A stretch of DNA of 64,000 nt from an uncultured Lentibacter sp. (GCA_947497495.1 CANMGT010000005.1:146396-210395); one strand, 5' to 3'; numbered from the stretch's first letter, positions 15,417-25,925 are shown. A program made the numbers and translations. The notes: generated from the sequence alone by a model not told the origin.

Positions 15417-17114
15417 ATGATCTCACGTCGCGACTTTCTCCAGGTTTCCATGGCGGCTTCGGCGCTGTATGGGACGAGCGGATTTGGCAATTGGGCCCGT
15501 TTGGCGGCTCAGCAAGCGCTGACGCAAGACCAACTGCTTGAGTTTGAAACCTTCGGCAATGTCAGCCTCATCCACATCACCGATATTCACGCCCAGCTGA
15601 AGCCGATCTACTTCCGCGAGCCGAGCATCAACATCGGCGTTGGCGGCAACAAAGGCGCGGTTCCGCATGTGACGGGCTCTGATTTCCGCAAACTCTACGG
15701 CATCGACGACGGCTCGCACGCTGCCTACGCTTTGACGTATGACGACTTTACATCGCTGGCTCAAGGCTATGGCCGCGTTGGCGGGCTTGACCGTGTCGCA
15801 ACCGTAGTGAACGCGATCCGCGCTGACCGTCCCGATGCGCTGCTGCTTGACGGTGGTGACACGTGGCACGGCTCATACACCTGTTACCAGACCGAAGGCC
15901 AAGACATGGTCAACGTGATGAACGGGCTCAAGCCTGACGCGATGACGTTCCACTGGGAGTTCACACTGGGCTCTGGGCGGGTGAACGAACTTGTCGAAAG
16001 CTTGCCGTTTACTTCTCTGGGCCAGAACATTTTTGATTCTGAATGGGACGAGCCTGCTGAGCTCTTCAAGCCTTACAAAATGTTCGAGCGCGGCGGCGTG
16101 AAGATCGCCGTGATCGGGCAGGCCTTCCCCTATATGCCGATCGCGAACCCGCGTTGGATGTTCCCCGAGTATTCTTTCGGCATCCGCGAAGACAACATGA
16201 AAGAAATGGTTGCCGAGGTGCGTGGCAAGGGCGCCGAACTTGTCGTTTTGCTCAGCCACAACGGCTTTGACGTCGACAAGAAGATGGCTGGCAATGTCGA
16301 GGGGATCGATGTGATCCTGTCAGGCCACACCCACGATGCGCTGCCCGAGCCTGTGCTTGTCGGCAAGACGCATATCATTGCCTCAGGCTCGAACGGCAAG
16401 TTCGTAAGCCGCGTTGATCTGGATGTGCGCGACGGCGAGATGAAAGGCATCAAGCACAAGCTGATCCCGATTTTCTCTGACGTGATCGCGCCTGATGCGG
16501 ATATGGCGAAGCTTATCGACGTACAACGCGCACCGTATGCGGACCAACTTTCTGAAGTGATCGGTAAGACAGATTCGCTTCTCTATCGCCGCGGCAACTT
16601 CAACGGATCATGGGATGACCTGATCTGCGATGCGCTGATTTCCGAGCGCGAGGCCGACATTGCGATGTCGCCCGGTGTGCGTTGGGGACCGAGCATTTTG
16701 CCGGGCCAGGAGATCACCCGTGAAGACATCTGGAACGTAACCTCAATGAGCTACGGTGAGGCTTACCGCTCTGAAATGACTGGGGAATTCATCCACACTA
16801 TCCTTGAAGACGTGGGCGACAACCTGTTCAACCCCGATCCCTACTACCAACAGGGTGGTGACATGGTTCGGATTGGTGGCATGGGCTACAAGATCGACGT
16901 GACCAAGCCGCAGGGTGAGCGCATCACAGATATGACGCTGCTCAAAACCGGTGAGAAGATCGACCCGAGCAAGACATATGTTGTCGCGGGTTGGGCAAGT
17001 GTCAACGAAGGCACAGAAGGTCCGCAGATTTGGGATGTGGTGGAAGACCACATCAAAAAACAGGGCACGATCAAGCTGGATCCAAACAACTCAGTTCAGG
17101 TCGTCGGCGCCTAA
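15417..17114 (+). CDS. soxB: Thiosulfohydrolase SoxB
   Basis: This 565-residue periplasmic dimanganese enzyme hydrolyses the terminal sulfone from SoxY-bound thiosulfate to give sulfate. It has a Tat leader (SRRDFLQVSMAASAL), then 5'-nucleotidase-like metallophosphoesterase motifs ITDIHAQL, LLDGGDTWHGS, LSHNGFD and LSGHTHD, followed by a C-terminal nucleotidase-like domain. The GDTWHGS segment is diagnostic for SoxB. It is the last sox gene here; soxC and soxD, which usually follow, are absent. Confidence 0.96.
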   Translation: MISRRDFLQVSMAASALYGTSGFGNWARLAAQQALTQDQLLEFETFGNVSLIHITDIHAQLKPIYFREPSINIGVGGNKGAVPHVTGSDFRKLYGIDDGSHAAYALTYDDFTSLAQGYGRVGGLDRVATVVNAIRADRPDALLLDGGDTWHGSYTCYQTEGQDMVNVMNGLKPDAMTFHWEFTLGSGRVNELVESLPFTSLGQNIFDSEWDEPAELFKPYKMFERGGVKIAVIGQAFPYMPIANPRWMFPEYSFGIREDNMKEMVAEVRGKGAELVVLLSHNGFDVDKKMAGNVEGIDVILSGHTHDALPEPVLVGKTHIIASGSNGKFVSRVDLDVRDGEMKGIKHKLIPIFSDVIAPDADMAKLIDVQRAPYADQLSEVIGKTDSLLYRRGNFNGSWDDLICDALISEREADIAMSPGVRWGPSILPGQEITREDIWNVTSMSYGEAYRSEMTGEFIHTILEDVGDNLFNPDPYYQQGGDMVRIGGMGYKIDVTKPQGERITDMTLLKTGEKIDPSKTYVVAGWASVNEGTEGPQIWDVVEDHIKKQGTIKLDPNNSVQVVGA

Positions 17115-17131
17115 AACCTTGTACAGCGAAT

Positions 17132-17163
17132 AGAAACGCCCGCGAAATCTCGCGGGCGTTTTT
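17132..17163 (+). terminator. Rho-independent terminator of the sox operon
   Basis: A perfect 12-base-pair stem (AAACGCCCGCGA / TCGCGGGCGTTT, 4-base loop) is followed by a T-run, 18 bases after the soxB stop. It is a strong terminator and marks the end of the plus-strand sox unit. Confidence 0.9.
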
Positions 17164-17174
17164 GCTTGGAACGA

Positions 17175-17220
17175 CCAAGAAAATTCGAATTTTCTTGGTA
17201 AGTTTCTTCAAAGAAATTTG
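17175..17220 (-). repeat. Double-hairpin 3' element, copy 1 (behind moxR)
   Basis: This comprises a perfect 24-base palindrome (17175-17198, each half CCAAGAAAATTC or its complement) and an adjacent near-perfect hairpin, AAGTTTCTT-CA-AAGAAATTT. It lies 4 bases after the minus-strand moxR stop. A near-identical pair follows the fur-like gene (22299-22344) and a related pair follows eno (19927-19969), all in the same orientation. Confidence 0.7.
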
Positions 17221-17224
17221 GTGC

Positions 17225-18064
17225 TTATCGCTGTTGTCGCGCCATGAACGCCAGCCGCTCAAACAGGTGCACGTCTTGCTCGTTCTTTAAGAGGGCTCCG
17301 TGCAGCTTCGGCAGGGCGTTGGCACCGTCGCGTTTCAAGTCTTCCGGTGTCAGGTCTTCAGCGAGCAGCAGCTTGAGCCAGTCGAGCACTTCCGAGGTAG
17401 AGGGCTTCTTTTTCAAGCCCGTTTGCTCGCGGATTTCGTAAAATTGCGTCAGGGCTGTTGTGAGTAGGGCTTCCTTGATGCCCGGGTGGTGCACTTCCAC
17501 GATCTTGCGCATCGTTTCGGCTTCGGGGAAGCGGATATAGTGGAAGAAGCAGCGGCGCAAAAAGGCGTCGGGCAGCTCTTTTTCGTTGTTTGACGTGATG
17601 ATGATCACCGGCCTGTTCTTGGCTTTGATCGTCTCGCCGGTTTCGTAGACATGAAATTCCATCCGGTCGAGTTCCTGCAGCAAGTCGTTGGGGAACTCGA
17701 TATCCGCTTTGTCGATTTCATCGATCAAAAGCACGACGCGCTCTTCGGTTGCGAAGGCTTCCCAGAGCTTGCCGGGTTTGATGTAATTGGCCACATCATG
17801 CACCCGCTCTTCGCCGAGTTGGCTGTCACGCAGGCGGCTGACGGCGTCGTATTCGTAGAGGCCTTGTTGGGCTTTCGTCGTGGACTTGATGTTCCACTCG
17901 ATCATTTTCATGCCCAGAGCGCTGGCAACCTGACGTGCGAGTTCGGTTTTGCCTGTGCCCGGCTCCCCCTTCACAAGAAGGGGCCGCTCAAGCATCACTG
18001 CGGCGTTCACCGCTGTTTTCAAGTCGTCCGTTGCGATGTAGTCGTCTGTTCCGTCAAATTTCAT
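17225..18064 (-). CDS. MoxR-family AAA+ ATPase
   Basis: This 279-residue AAA+ chaperone-like ATPase has Walker A GEPGTGKTEL (about 32-41), Walker B VLLIDEIDKAD and sensor 1 ITSNNEKELP. MoxR proteins usually act with a von Willebrand factor A protein encoded directly downstream to mature or assemble other enzymes. Here no such gene follows, since the convergent sox operon begins 110 bases away. I chose ATG 18064, the conserved start of the family; GTG/ATG 18079 would add five residues. Confidence 0.9.
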   Translation of the reverse strand: MKFDGTDDYIATDDLKTAVNAAVMLERPLLVKGEPGTGKTELARQVASALGMKMIEWNIKSTTKAQQGLYEYDAVSRLRDSQLGEERVHDVANYIKPGKLWEAFATEERVVLLIDEIDKADIEFPNDLLQELDRMEFHVYETGETIKAKNRPVIIITSNNEKELPDAFLRRCFFHYIRFPEAETMRKIVEVHHPGIKEALLTTALTQFYEIREQTGLKKKPSTSEVLDWLKLLLAEDLTPEDLKRDGANALPKLHGALLKNEQDVHLFERLAFMARQQR

Positions 18065-18246
18065 TGTTCGCTCGTCCATTTGATCACATTTTCATCGCGC
18101 AACCTAGCTGAGACGCCTTTTCGCCGCAATGCGATGTTAACAGGTAGTGACAATTGCCTTCTGGAGGAGTAATAGCGCGCCATAGGGGAGCGCGATTTGG
18201 GAGTTTTGACATGAACGAAGCGCGTTTGGGAAAAAAGGAAGAGACC

Positions 18247-18669
18247 ATGAAAGCAGAGCTGTTTCTGCCAGATGACTACCGCCCAGCGGAAGACGAGCCT
18301 TTTATGAACGACCTTCAGCTTGAGTATTTTCGCCGCAAGCTGACGGCCTGGCGCGACGAGTTGCTGGAAGGCAGTCGCGATACCATTGAAGGCTTGCAAG
18401 AGGGCACACGCAGCATCCCTGATGTTGCCGACCGTGCCTCGGAAGAAACTGACCGTGCGCTTGAGTTGCGCACGCGCGACCGCCAACGCAAGCTCGTGTC
18501 CAAGATTGATGCCGCGCTACGCCGGATTGACGAAGGCGAGTTTGGCTATTGCGAGGTGACGGGTGAGCCGATTTCGCTCAAACGCCTTGATGCGCGGCCG
18601 ATCGCACAGATGAGCCTTGAAGCGCAAGAACGCCACGAGCGTCGCGAAAAAGTTCACCGCGACGACTGA
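18247..18669 (+). CDS. dksA: RNA polymerase-binding transcription factor DksA (degenerate zinc finger)
   Basis: This 140-residue DksA/TraR protein binds the RNA polymerase secondary channel and modulates promoters with ppGpp. The coiled coil carries the tip motif DxxDxA (Asp59, Asp62, Ala64). Of the four zinc-ligand positions only Cys102 remains; the others read Thr105, Ser123 and Ala126, so zinc is probably not bound. Such Cys-poor versions are known in alphaproteobacteria. I chose ATG 18247 (GGAAG upstream); starts at 18154 or 18211 add unconserved residues. Confidence 0.92.
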   Translation: MKAELFLPDDYRPAEDEPFMNDLQLEYFRRKLTAWRDELLEGSRDTIEGLQEGTRSIPDVADRASEETDRALELRTRDRQRKLVSKIDAALRRIDEGEFGYCEVTGEPISLKRLDARPIAQMSLEAQERHERREKVHRDD

Positions 18670-18704
18670 CCGCGACGACTTAGGGCGCGAGTTGTGAGAC
18701 TTAT

Positions 18705-18735
18705 AAAAGCGCCGGGGCTGTCTCTGGCGCTTTTT
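18705..18735 (+). terminator. Rho-independent terminator after dksA
   Basis: The arms AAAAGCGCC and GGCGCTTTT (12-base loop) are followed by further T residues, 35 bases after the dksA stop and just before the FAD monooxygenase start. Confidence 0.8.
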
Positions 18736-18749
18736 GGTTGAGGGCGGCC

Positions 18750-19916
18750 ATGTTGGATAAATTGAAAATTACGATCGTCGGCGCCGGAATTGGCGGGCTG
18801 GCGCTTGCCCGCATTCTGGCCATGCGCGGTGCGCAGGTGACAATTCTTGAGCAGGCCGATGCCATCACAGAAGTCGGGGCTGGCTTGCAGATCTCGCCAA
18901 ACGGCTTGGCTGTGTTGCGCGCGATGGGGCTGGAAGGGCTGTTGATGGACAGCGGCGCTGTGCTCGCCGACACCGTGCGTTTGAAAGACTACAAGGGCGC
19001 AGATGTTGTCGCGCTTGATCTCACGCAGCTCTCGCCGCAGAAATACTACTTCGTGCACCGCGCTGACTTGATCGGTTTGCTTGAGCAGGGCGCGCGCGAG
19101 GCGGGTGTCACGATCGTGCTGAACGCGCAGGTCGCGCATGTTTCGGGCGGTTCACACCCGTTTGTCAGCACAAAAGACGGCAGGCGCTTTGAGGCTGATG
19201 TGATCGTCGGGGCCGACGGTGTGCACTCTGTTGTTCGAAAAGTTCTGAACGGTGACAAGCCGCCGTTTTTCACTGGCAATGTGGCTTGGCGCGCCGTTGT
19301 GCCGAATGTTTACGGGCGGGTCAGCGATGTGCAGGTGCACATGGGGCCGCGCCGGCATTTGGTGAGCTACCCGCTGCGTGGCGGCGAATTTGTTAACCTT
19401 GTCGCTGTAGCGGAGCGCCGTGACTGGGTTGGGGAAAGCTGGACGCTGGCGGATGATCCGGCCAACCTTTGCGCGGCTTTTGATGATTTCGGCGAAGCCC
19501 CGCGCGCAATGCTCGCGGCTGTTCGTGAGGTTAAGCAGTGGGGCCTGTTCCGTCATGAGGTTGCGCAGGCCTGGCATGGCGACGGGCTTGCATTGTTAGG
19601 CGATGCTGCGCATCCGACATTGCCGTTTATGGCGCAGGGGGCAGTTATGGCGCTGGAAGACGCCTGGGCTTTCGGCCTAGCTCTTGAGCGGGCGGAGAGC
19701 GTAGAGCAGGGGCTGGAACGCTATCAGAGCTTGCGGTTAGAACGCGTGAAAAAGGTGATCAATAGAGCCACCGGCAATGCGTGGAAATACCACCTCAGCA
19801 ATGGCGCGATGCGCTTTGCGGCGCATACGGCGCTCAGGCTTGGGGGGCGGTTCGCGCCGGGTGCGATGCTCAGGCAGTTTGACTGGATCTACGGTTACGA
19901 TGTGACGAAACTCTAG
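18750..19916 (+). CDS. FAD-dependent monooxygenase (salicylate hydroxylase-like)
   Basis: This 388-residue class A flavoprotein monooxygenase has the Rossmann motif VGAGIGGLALARILA near residue 8, the central GADGVHSVVR (the DG motif that binds FAD and NAD(P)H) and GDAAHPTLPFMAQGA (FAD ribityl binding). Enzymes of this type hydroxylate aromatic acids such as salicylate or 6-hydroxynicotinate. I chose ATG 18750 with GAGGG upstream. There are no pathway neighbours: it stands between the dksA terminator and convergent eno, so the substrate is unknown. Confidence 0.88.
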   Translation: MLDKLKITIVGAGIGGLALARILAMRGAQVTILEQADAITEVGAGLQISPNGLAVLRAMGLEGLLMDSGAVLADTVRLKDYKGADVVALDLTQLSPQKYYFVHRADLIGLLEQGAREAGVTIVLNAQVAHVSGGSHPFVSTKDGRRFEADVIVGADGVHSVVRKVLNGDKPPFFTGNVAWRAVVPNVYGRVSDVQVHMGPRRHLVSYPLRGGEFVNLVAVAERRDWVGESWTLADDPANLCAAFDDFGEAPRAMLAAVREVKQWGLFRHEVAQAWHGDGLALLGDAAHPTLPFMAQGAVMALEDAWAFGLALERAESVEQGLERYQSLRLERVKKVINRATGNAWKYHLSNGAMRFAAHTALRLGGRFAPGAMLRQFDWIYGYDVTKL

Positions 19917-19926
19917 AAGCAAGCGC

Positions 19927-19969
19927 CGGAAAAATAGACTTTTCCGTTTCATTTTCTTCGAAGGAAATG
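19927..19969 (-). repeat. Double-hairpin 3' element, divergent copy (behind eno)
   Basis: Two adjacent small hairpins are present: CGGAAAA/TTTTCCG (6-base spacer) and CATTTTCTT-CG-AAGGAAATG (one mismatch). A GC-rich dyad (19969-19994) lies between them and the eno stop. The layout and the TTTCTT/AAGGAAA core match the elements behind moxR and the fur-like gene. Confidence 0.5.
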
Positions 19970-20003
19970 GCGCAGCCCGCCGGTGGGCCGCGCCGAGTTA
20001 GAC

Positions 20004-22246
<2,243 letters not shown>

Positions 22247-22298
22247 GGGAGGTTCCGGAAAGTTGCCTTTCGTCTCTCTGCCCATCGGCGCGGGGGTG

Positions 22299-22344
22299 CA
22301 AGAAAATTCGAATTTTCTTGGTAAAATTCTTGAAAGAATTTTGG
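22299..22344 (-). repeat. Double-hairpin 3' element, copy 2 (behind fur-like gene)
   Basis: This comprises a perfect 22-base palindrome (22299-22320, half CAAGAAAATTC) and a second perfect hairpin, AAAATTCTT-GA-AAGAATTTT. It starts 10 bases after the Fur-family stop on the minus strand. It is nearly the same sequence and in the same orientation as the copy behind moxR. Confidence 0.7.
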
Positions 22345-22354
22345 CCGCGTTGAA

Positions 22355-22771
22355 CTAGCTGTCTGTCTTCAAAGGCACGCCGTAGAGCTCAAGGCGGTGG
22401 CCTTTGAGCTGATAGCCAAGCTTCTCGGCGATCTTTTCCTGTAGGGTTTCGATCTCGGCATCGACGAACTCGATAACCTTACCTGACTGCATGTCAATCA
22501 AGTGATCGTGGTGCTCGCGTTCGGCATCTTCATAGCGCGCGCGGCCGTCGCCGAATTCGAGTTTGTCGAGAATTCCGGCCTCTTCAAACAGCTTCACGGT
22601 GCGGTAGACTGTGGCGATAGAAATGCCGTCGTCGCGAGCTGCGGCGCGGGCGTAGAGTTCTTCGACATCAGGGTGGTCGTCGGACTCTTGCAAAACAGCC
22701 GCGATGGTGCGGCGTTGGTCTGTCATGCGCAGGCCTTTGGCTTCGCAGCGCTCGGAGATGGTTTCAGTCAT
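22355..22771 (-). CDS. Fur family transcriptional regulator (Fur/Mur-like)
   Basis: This protein of about 138 residues has the Fur winged helix (RMTDQRRTIAAVLQES..., recognition helix around ISIATVYRTVKLFEEAG) and the metal-binding dimerisation domain with HHDHLIDMQSGKVIEF. It lacks the CxxC structural-zinc motifs, as in many alphaproteobacterial Fur/Mur proteins. Manganese or iron sensing is therefore likely, but Mur and Irr roles cannot be separated by eye. ATG 22771 gives the usual N-terminus MTETISERCEAKG; ATG 22801 is possible. Confidence 0.88.
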   Translation of the reverse strand: MTETISERCEAKGLRMTDQRRTIAAVLQESDDHPDVEELYARAAARDDGISIATVYRTVKLFEEAGILDKLEFGDGRARYEDAEREHHDHLIDMQSGKVIEFVDAEIETLQEKIAEKLGYQLKGHRLELYGVPLKTDS

Positions 22772-22862
22772 GCGCGGGTCAGCTCTTTCAGGACGGGGCA
22801 TGTTTGTGTTTAGCGAAACTGCTTGCGGTTTTCTAGCCAAAAGGTCACGCAAGAGGACAAGC

Positions 22863-22887
22863 AAAAGGGCGCCGCGAAGCGCCCTTT
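22863..22887 (-). terminator. Terminator after the DUF533 gene
   Basis: A 9-base-pair stem AAAGGGCGC/GCGCCCTTT with a 6-base loop lies 22 bases past the minus-strand stop at 22910 and is followed by TTTTGCTT on that strand. The plus strand also ends in GTTTTTG. Confidence 0.75.
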
Positions 22888-22909
22888 GTTTTTGTGGGCT
22901 TTAACGCGC

Positions 22910-23728
22910 TTAGCTGTAAAGCGGCTGCACGCCAAGTTGCGCGTGGATGTTGTTGACGCCCGCTTGGTCAACGCCCAGAGCGCCCGCCAGCGCGTGCAAA
23001 TATTGCGCTTCTGCTTTGCTATCGAGGTCAATGCCCATCACGGACATCGCGTAGACTTGCGCCTCAAGGCCGCGCGGCACCTCGCGTGCGAGCGCGTCAA
23101 CGTCAACCGGCTTTTGCATTTCGGCCTGCACAAATGCGCGCTCTTCGGCTGAGACATCGCCCAGTCGGCCGAGCAGTTTTTGCTCCTCAGCGGCGTCAAT
23201 CTTGCCATCAGACTTTGCTGCCTGAATCATCGCGCTCAACATAAGCCCTGCCGCAACTTCTTGCTCCTGACTCGGGGCCGTCTCTGGCTCTTCGCCACTG
23301 GCCAGGGCCTGGTTGAGCATGTCGCCAAAGCCGCCGCCCGCCGTGCCCGCGCCGCCTTTCGCCGCGCCCATCAGGCCTCCGAGAAGCCCGCCGAGGCCGC
23401 CAGTTGCGCCCGAGCCACCTGTCAAGCCGCCGAGCAAGTCATTCAAGCCGCCTGCGGGCGCGCCTGCTTGCTGGCTACCGGTTTGTCCGCCTGTCAGGCT
23501 TTCGAGCAAGCCGCCAAGTCCGCCAGCTCCTGCGCCGGCCTGTTGGCCGCCGCCGCCCAGCATGCCGCGCAGAGTGTCTTCCAAGCCGCCGCCTTGGCTA
23601 GCCTGTGATGAGGCGCCACCCAAAAGGCCGCCGCCAGTGTCTGAACCGCCGCCTTGCATCATTTTGCCCGCGCCTTTAGCCAGCGCAACTCCGATAGCCA
23701 CTTTGGCCAGTGTCCCCATTAAACTCAT
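22910..23728 (-). CDS. DUF533 (YebE-like) protein with Gly/Gln-rich region
   Basis: This 272-residue protein starts with MSLMGTLAKVAIGVALAKGAG, then a long glycine-, serine- and glutamine-rich segment (about 25-135) of low complexity. It ends in a TerB-like helical DUF533 domain (about 155-265: GLMLSAMIQAAKSDGKIDAAEEQKLLGRL and an acidic metal-like motif DGKIDAAEE). GAGGAGAAAAC precedes the ATG. Function is unknown; relatives are annotated as tellurite-resistance-like membrane-associated proteins. It stands alone with its own terminator. Confidence 0.85.
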   Translation of the reverse strand: MSLMGTLAKVAIGVALAKGAGKMMQGGGSDTGGGLLGGASSQASQGGGLEDTLRGMLGGGGQQAGAGAGGLGGLLESLTGGQTGSQQAGAPAGGLNDLLGGLTGGSGATGGLGGLLGGLMGAAKGGAGTAGGGFGDMLNQALASGEEPETAPSQEQEVAAGLMLSAMIQAAKSDGKIDAAEEQKLLGRLGDVSAEERAFVQAEMQKPVDVDALAREVPRGLEAQVYAMSVMGIDLDSKAEAQYLHALAGALGVDQAGVNNIHAQLGVQPLYS

Positions 23729-23835
23729 AGTTTTCTCCTCAGGTTTCTGAGGTGATTTTGTAGCAAGCAGAGGGTAAATACACGGGGAAATCGGCGCAGG
23801 CTTTCCCTGAGAGTTTTCTCATGGTGAGAAAACGC

Positions 23836-24678
23836 TCAGAGCGTGAGTGTGCCTGACATGACCTGAACAGCCGCGCCCGCGATGGTAACGGCGTCGCCTT
23901 CAACCTTGAGCGATATATGCGAGGGGCGGCCCATGTCTTCGCCCTGAAGCACCTCAACTTGCAGGTCTTCACCGTCAAGTTGCGCCAGAAAAGCGCCAAG
24001 GGCCGCGCAGGCCGAGCCTGTGGCCGGGTCTTCGGGGATGTTGTCAAGCGGGGCAAACATGCGCGCGTCGATGTGGTTGCCGCGCCTCACATAGGCGAAT
24101 TGCGCAAAGTCGAGCGAGCTTTCGTGCGCCTCGGCCCCTTGGCGAAAAGCGTCGGTGTCGGGGGTGCAGCGCGCAAGGGCATCTCGGCTTGCAAGCTCGG
24201 TGAACGTGAAGGGCAGGCCGACTGAGGCCAGCGTTGGTGCATGGTGGTTTAGGGAAATGTCCGAAGCGCTCAGGCCAAGCGCTGCCGCCACAAGGCCGGC
24301 GTCGGGCGTGGCGATCACTTCAAGCGGCACCTCTGTGGTAAACTCCGCATGGGTGGGCGTTGCGCGGGCTTTGATCGGCCCGACTCCCAGCTCAAGCACC
24401 ATGTCAGGCCCGTGACCAGCCTGTGCCAGCGCAACGGCTGTGCCAATTGTCGGATGCCCCGCAAAAGGGATCTCCATTGTCGGGGTGAATATCCGCACGC
24501 GGGCGGTATTACCGGCCTTCACGGGCGGATAGAGAAACACCGTCTCCGAGAAGTTGAATTCACGTGCAATCTTTTGGAGTTGCGCTTCCGGCAGGCCCGC
24601 CGCGTCAGGGATAACAGCGAGAGGGTTGCCGCCAAAGGGCACTTCTGTGAAGACATCAAGAACAAGGTAGCCTGTCAT
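23836..24678 (-). CDS. PhzF family isomerase/epimerase
   Basis: This 280-residue protein of the PhzF (diaminopimelate-epimerase-like) fold shows TEVPFGGNPLAVI, the catalytic glutamate in EFNFSETVFLY, GHPTIGTAVAL and the anion-binding loop DPATGSACAALG. PhzF itself isomerises a phenazine precursor, but most homologues have unknown substrates and no phenazine genes are present here. Its ATG shares one base with the stop of the antiporter gene upstream, so the two are translationally coupled. Confidence 0.9.
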   Translation of the reverse strand: MTGYLVLDVFTEVPFGGNPLAVIPDAAGLPEAQLQKIAREFNFSETVFLYPPVKAGNTARVRIFTPTMEIPFAGHPTIGTAVALAQAGHGPDMVLELGVGPIKARATPTHAEFTTEVPLEVIATPDAGLVAAALGLSASDISLNHHAPTLASVGLPFTFTELASRDALARCTPDTDAFRQGAEAHESSLDFAQFAYVRRGNHIDARMFAPLDNIPEDPATGSACAALGAFLAQLDGEDLQVEVLQGEDMGRPSHISLKVEGDAVTIAGAAVQVMSGTLTL

Positions 24679-25925
24679 TACAGGATGTCCGGCTCGCGGC
24701 CAAAGCGGTTGGCGACGCGTGTTACCGTGAGGCCCTGAACCACGATCGAGAAGATGACGATCACATAGGTCACGGCGAGGATGACGGGCTTCCACTCGCT
24801 GTCGGGAAGCGAGAGTGCCAGCGCGACAGAAATGCCACCCTTGAGGCCGCCCCATGTCATGATCGGGACCACCCCGGCCGAGAAGCTGCGGAAGGGTTTC
24901 AGCACCATCACAGGCACAGCAACAGCGGCGAGACGCGCCACCAGCGCAAGGCCAATCGAGATGAAGGCTGTCACGAGGAAGTCGGCTTCAAAGGTGACGG
25001 CGAAGACTTCAAAACCGATCAGCAGGAACAAGACAGCGTTGAGGATTTCGTCGATCAGCTTCCAGAAGGCATCGACATAGCGGCGTGTTTCTTCGTTCAT
25101 GCCGTGCTTTGTGCCGATGTCGCCGATCAGCAAGCCGGCGCAAACCGCCATGATGGGCGCTGAAGCGTGCAGGTAAAGCGAGATCTGATAGCCGCCAAAG
25201 GCCAGTGCGAGGGTGATCAGAACTTCAAGCGAGTAGTCGTTGATGCGGCGCATCAGGCGGAAGGCCAGCCAGCCAAGGACGACACCGAGAATGGCGCCGC
25301 CGACGGCTTCTTGCAGGAAGAGTTGCGCTGCCGCTGCGAGGCCCGATGCGTGATGGTCGTCAGACGGAAAGGCAAGGCCGACAAGCACGAGAAAGACAAC
25401 ATATCCGACACCGTCGTTGAACAGGGATTCACCGGCGATCTTGGTTTCAAGGGATTTGCGCAGGTTGGCTTCGCGCAACACGCCAAGCACGGCGACAGGG
25501 TCGGTGGGCGAGATCAGCGCGCCAAACACCAGCGCGATCAGGATCGGCGCGCCTGTCAGGGCCGAGAAGCCGAGGCCGACAATGACGGTTGAAAGCGCCA
25601 CGCCGATCGTGGCCATCAAGAAGACAACCCGCCATTCGCCGCGCAAGTCAGACAGCTTTACATGCAGCGCGCCCGCAAAGAGCAAAAGCCCCAGCATGCC
25701 TTCAAGCAGCGCGTCTGAAAAGTCGATCCCGAGGATAACAGAGCGCATGGTTTCCGCGATCGTGAGGTGCGGCCAGATGAGGTCGGTGACCAACACGCCA
25801 AACGAGGCCATAAGCGCGACCACAAGGATGCCGATAGAGGAGGGCAGCTTGAGAAACAGGTAGTTTATCGCGCCGAATGCCGCCGCAAGCACAATGAGAA
25901 GTGACGTGATCTGTAAAAAGTCCAT
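24678..25925 (-). CDS. Na+/H+ antiporter (CPA1/NhaP family)
   Basis: This 415-residue membrane protein has about 12 helices. Diagnostic segments are ALISPTDPVAVLGVLREA and SLFNDGVGYVVFLVL, with the ion-binding Asp/Asn-Asp residues of CPA1 antiporters, plus MTWGGLKGGISVALALSLP near the C-terminus. It exports Na+ or K+ in exchange for protons, which fits a marine organism. I chose ATG 25925. A PhzF gene follows immediately. Confidence 0.92.
   Translation of the reverse strand: MDFLQITSLLIVLAAAFGAINYLFLKLPSSIGILVVALMASFGVLVTDLIWPHLTIAETMRSVILGIDFSDALLEGMLGLLLFAGALHVKLSDLRGEWRVVFLMATIGVALSTVIVGLGFSALTGAPILIALVFGALISPTDPVAVLGVLREANLRKSLETKIAGESLFNDGVGYVVFLVLVGLAFPSDDHHASGLAAAAQLFLQEAVGGAILGVVLGWLAFRLMRRINDYSLEVLITLALAFGGYQISLYLHASAPIMAVCAGLLIGDIGTKHGMNEETRRYVDAFWKLIDEILNAVLFLLIGFEVFAVTFEADFLVTAFISIGLALVARLAAVAVPVMVLKPFRSFSAGVVPIMTWGGLKGGISVALALSLPDSEWKPVILAVTYVIVIFSIVVQGLTVTRVANRFGREPDIL

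Noticed and set aside
13629..17114. Possibility that a soxC or soxD fragment is hidden near soxB
   Set aside because: Only 110 bases separate soxB and moxR; they hold a terminator and a palindromic element, with no coding remnant.
22355..22771. Assignment of the Fur-family gene as Irr
   Set aside because: The sequence looks closer to the alphaproteobacterial Fur/Mur group (HHDHLIDMQSGKVIEF), and the haem-binding motif of Irr is not evident; the subfamily is left open.
23180..23750. Plus-strand Pro/Cys-rich frames opposite the Gly-rich DUF533 gene
   Set aside because: Low-complexity complement of glycine codons; no start signals and no family.
23836..24678. Phenazine biosynthesis locus
   Set aside because: PhzF homologues are widespread and no other phz gene is nearby.
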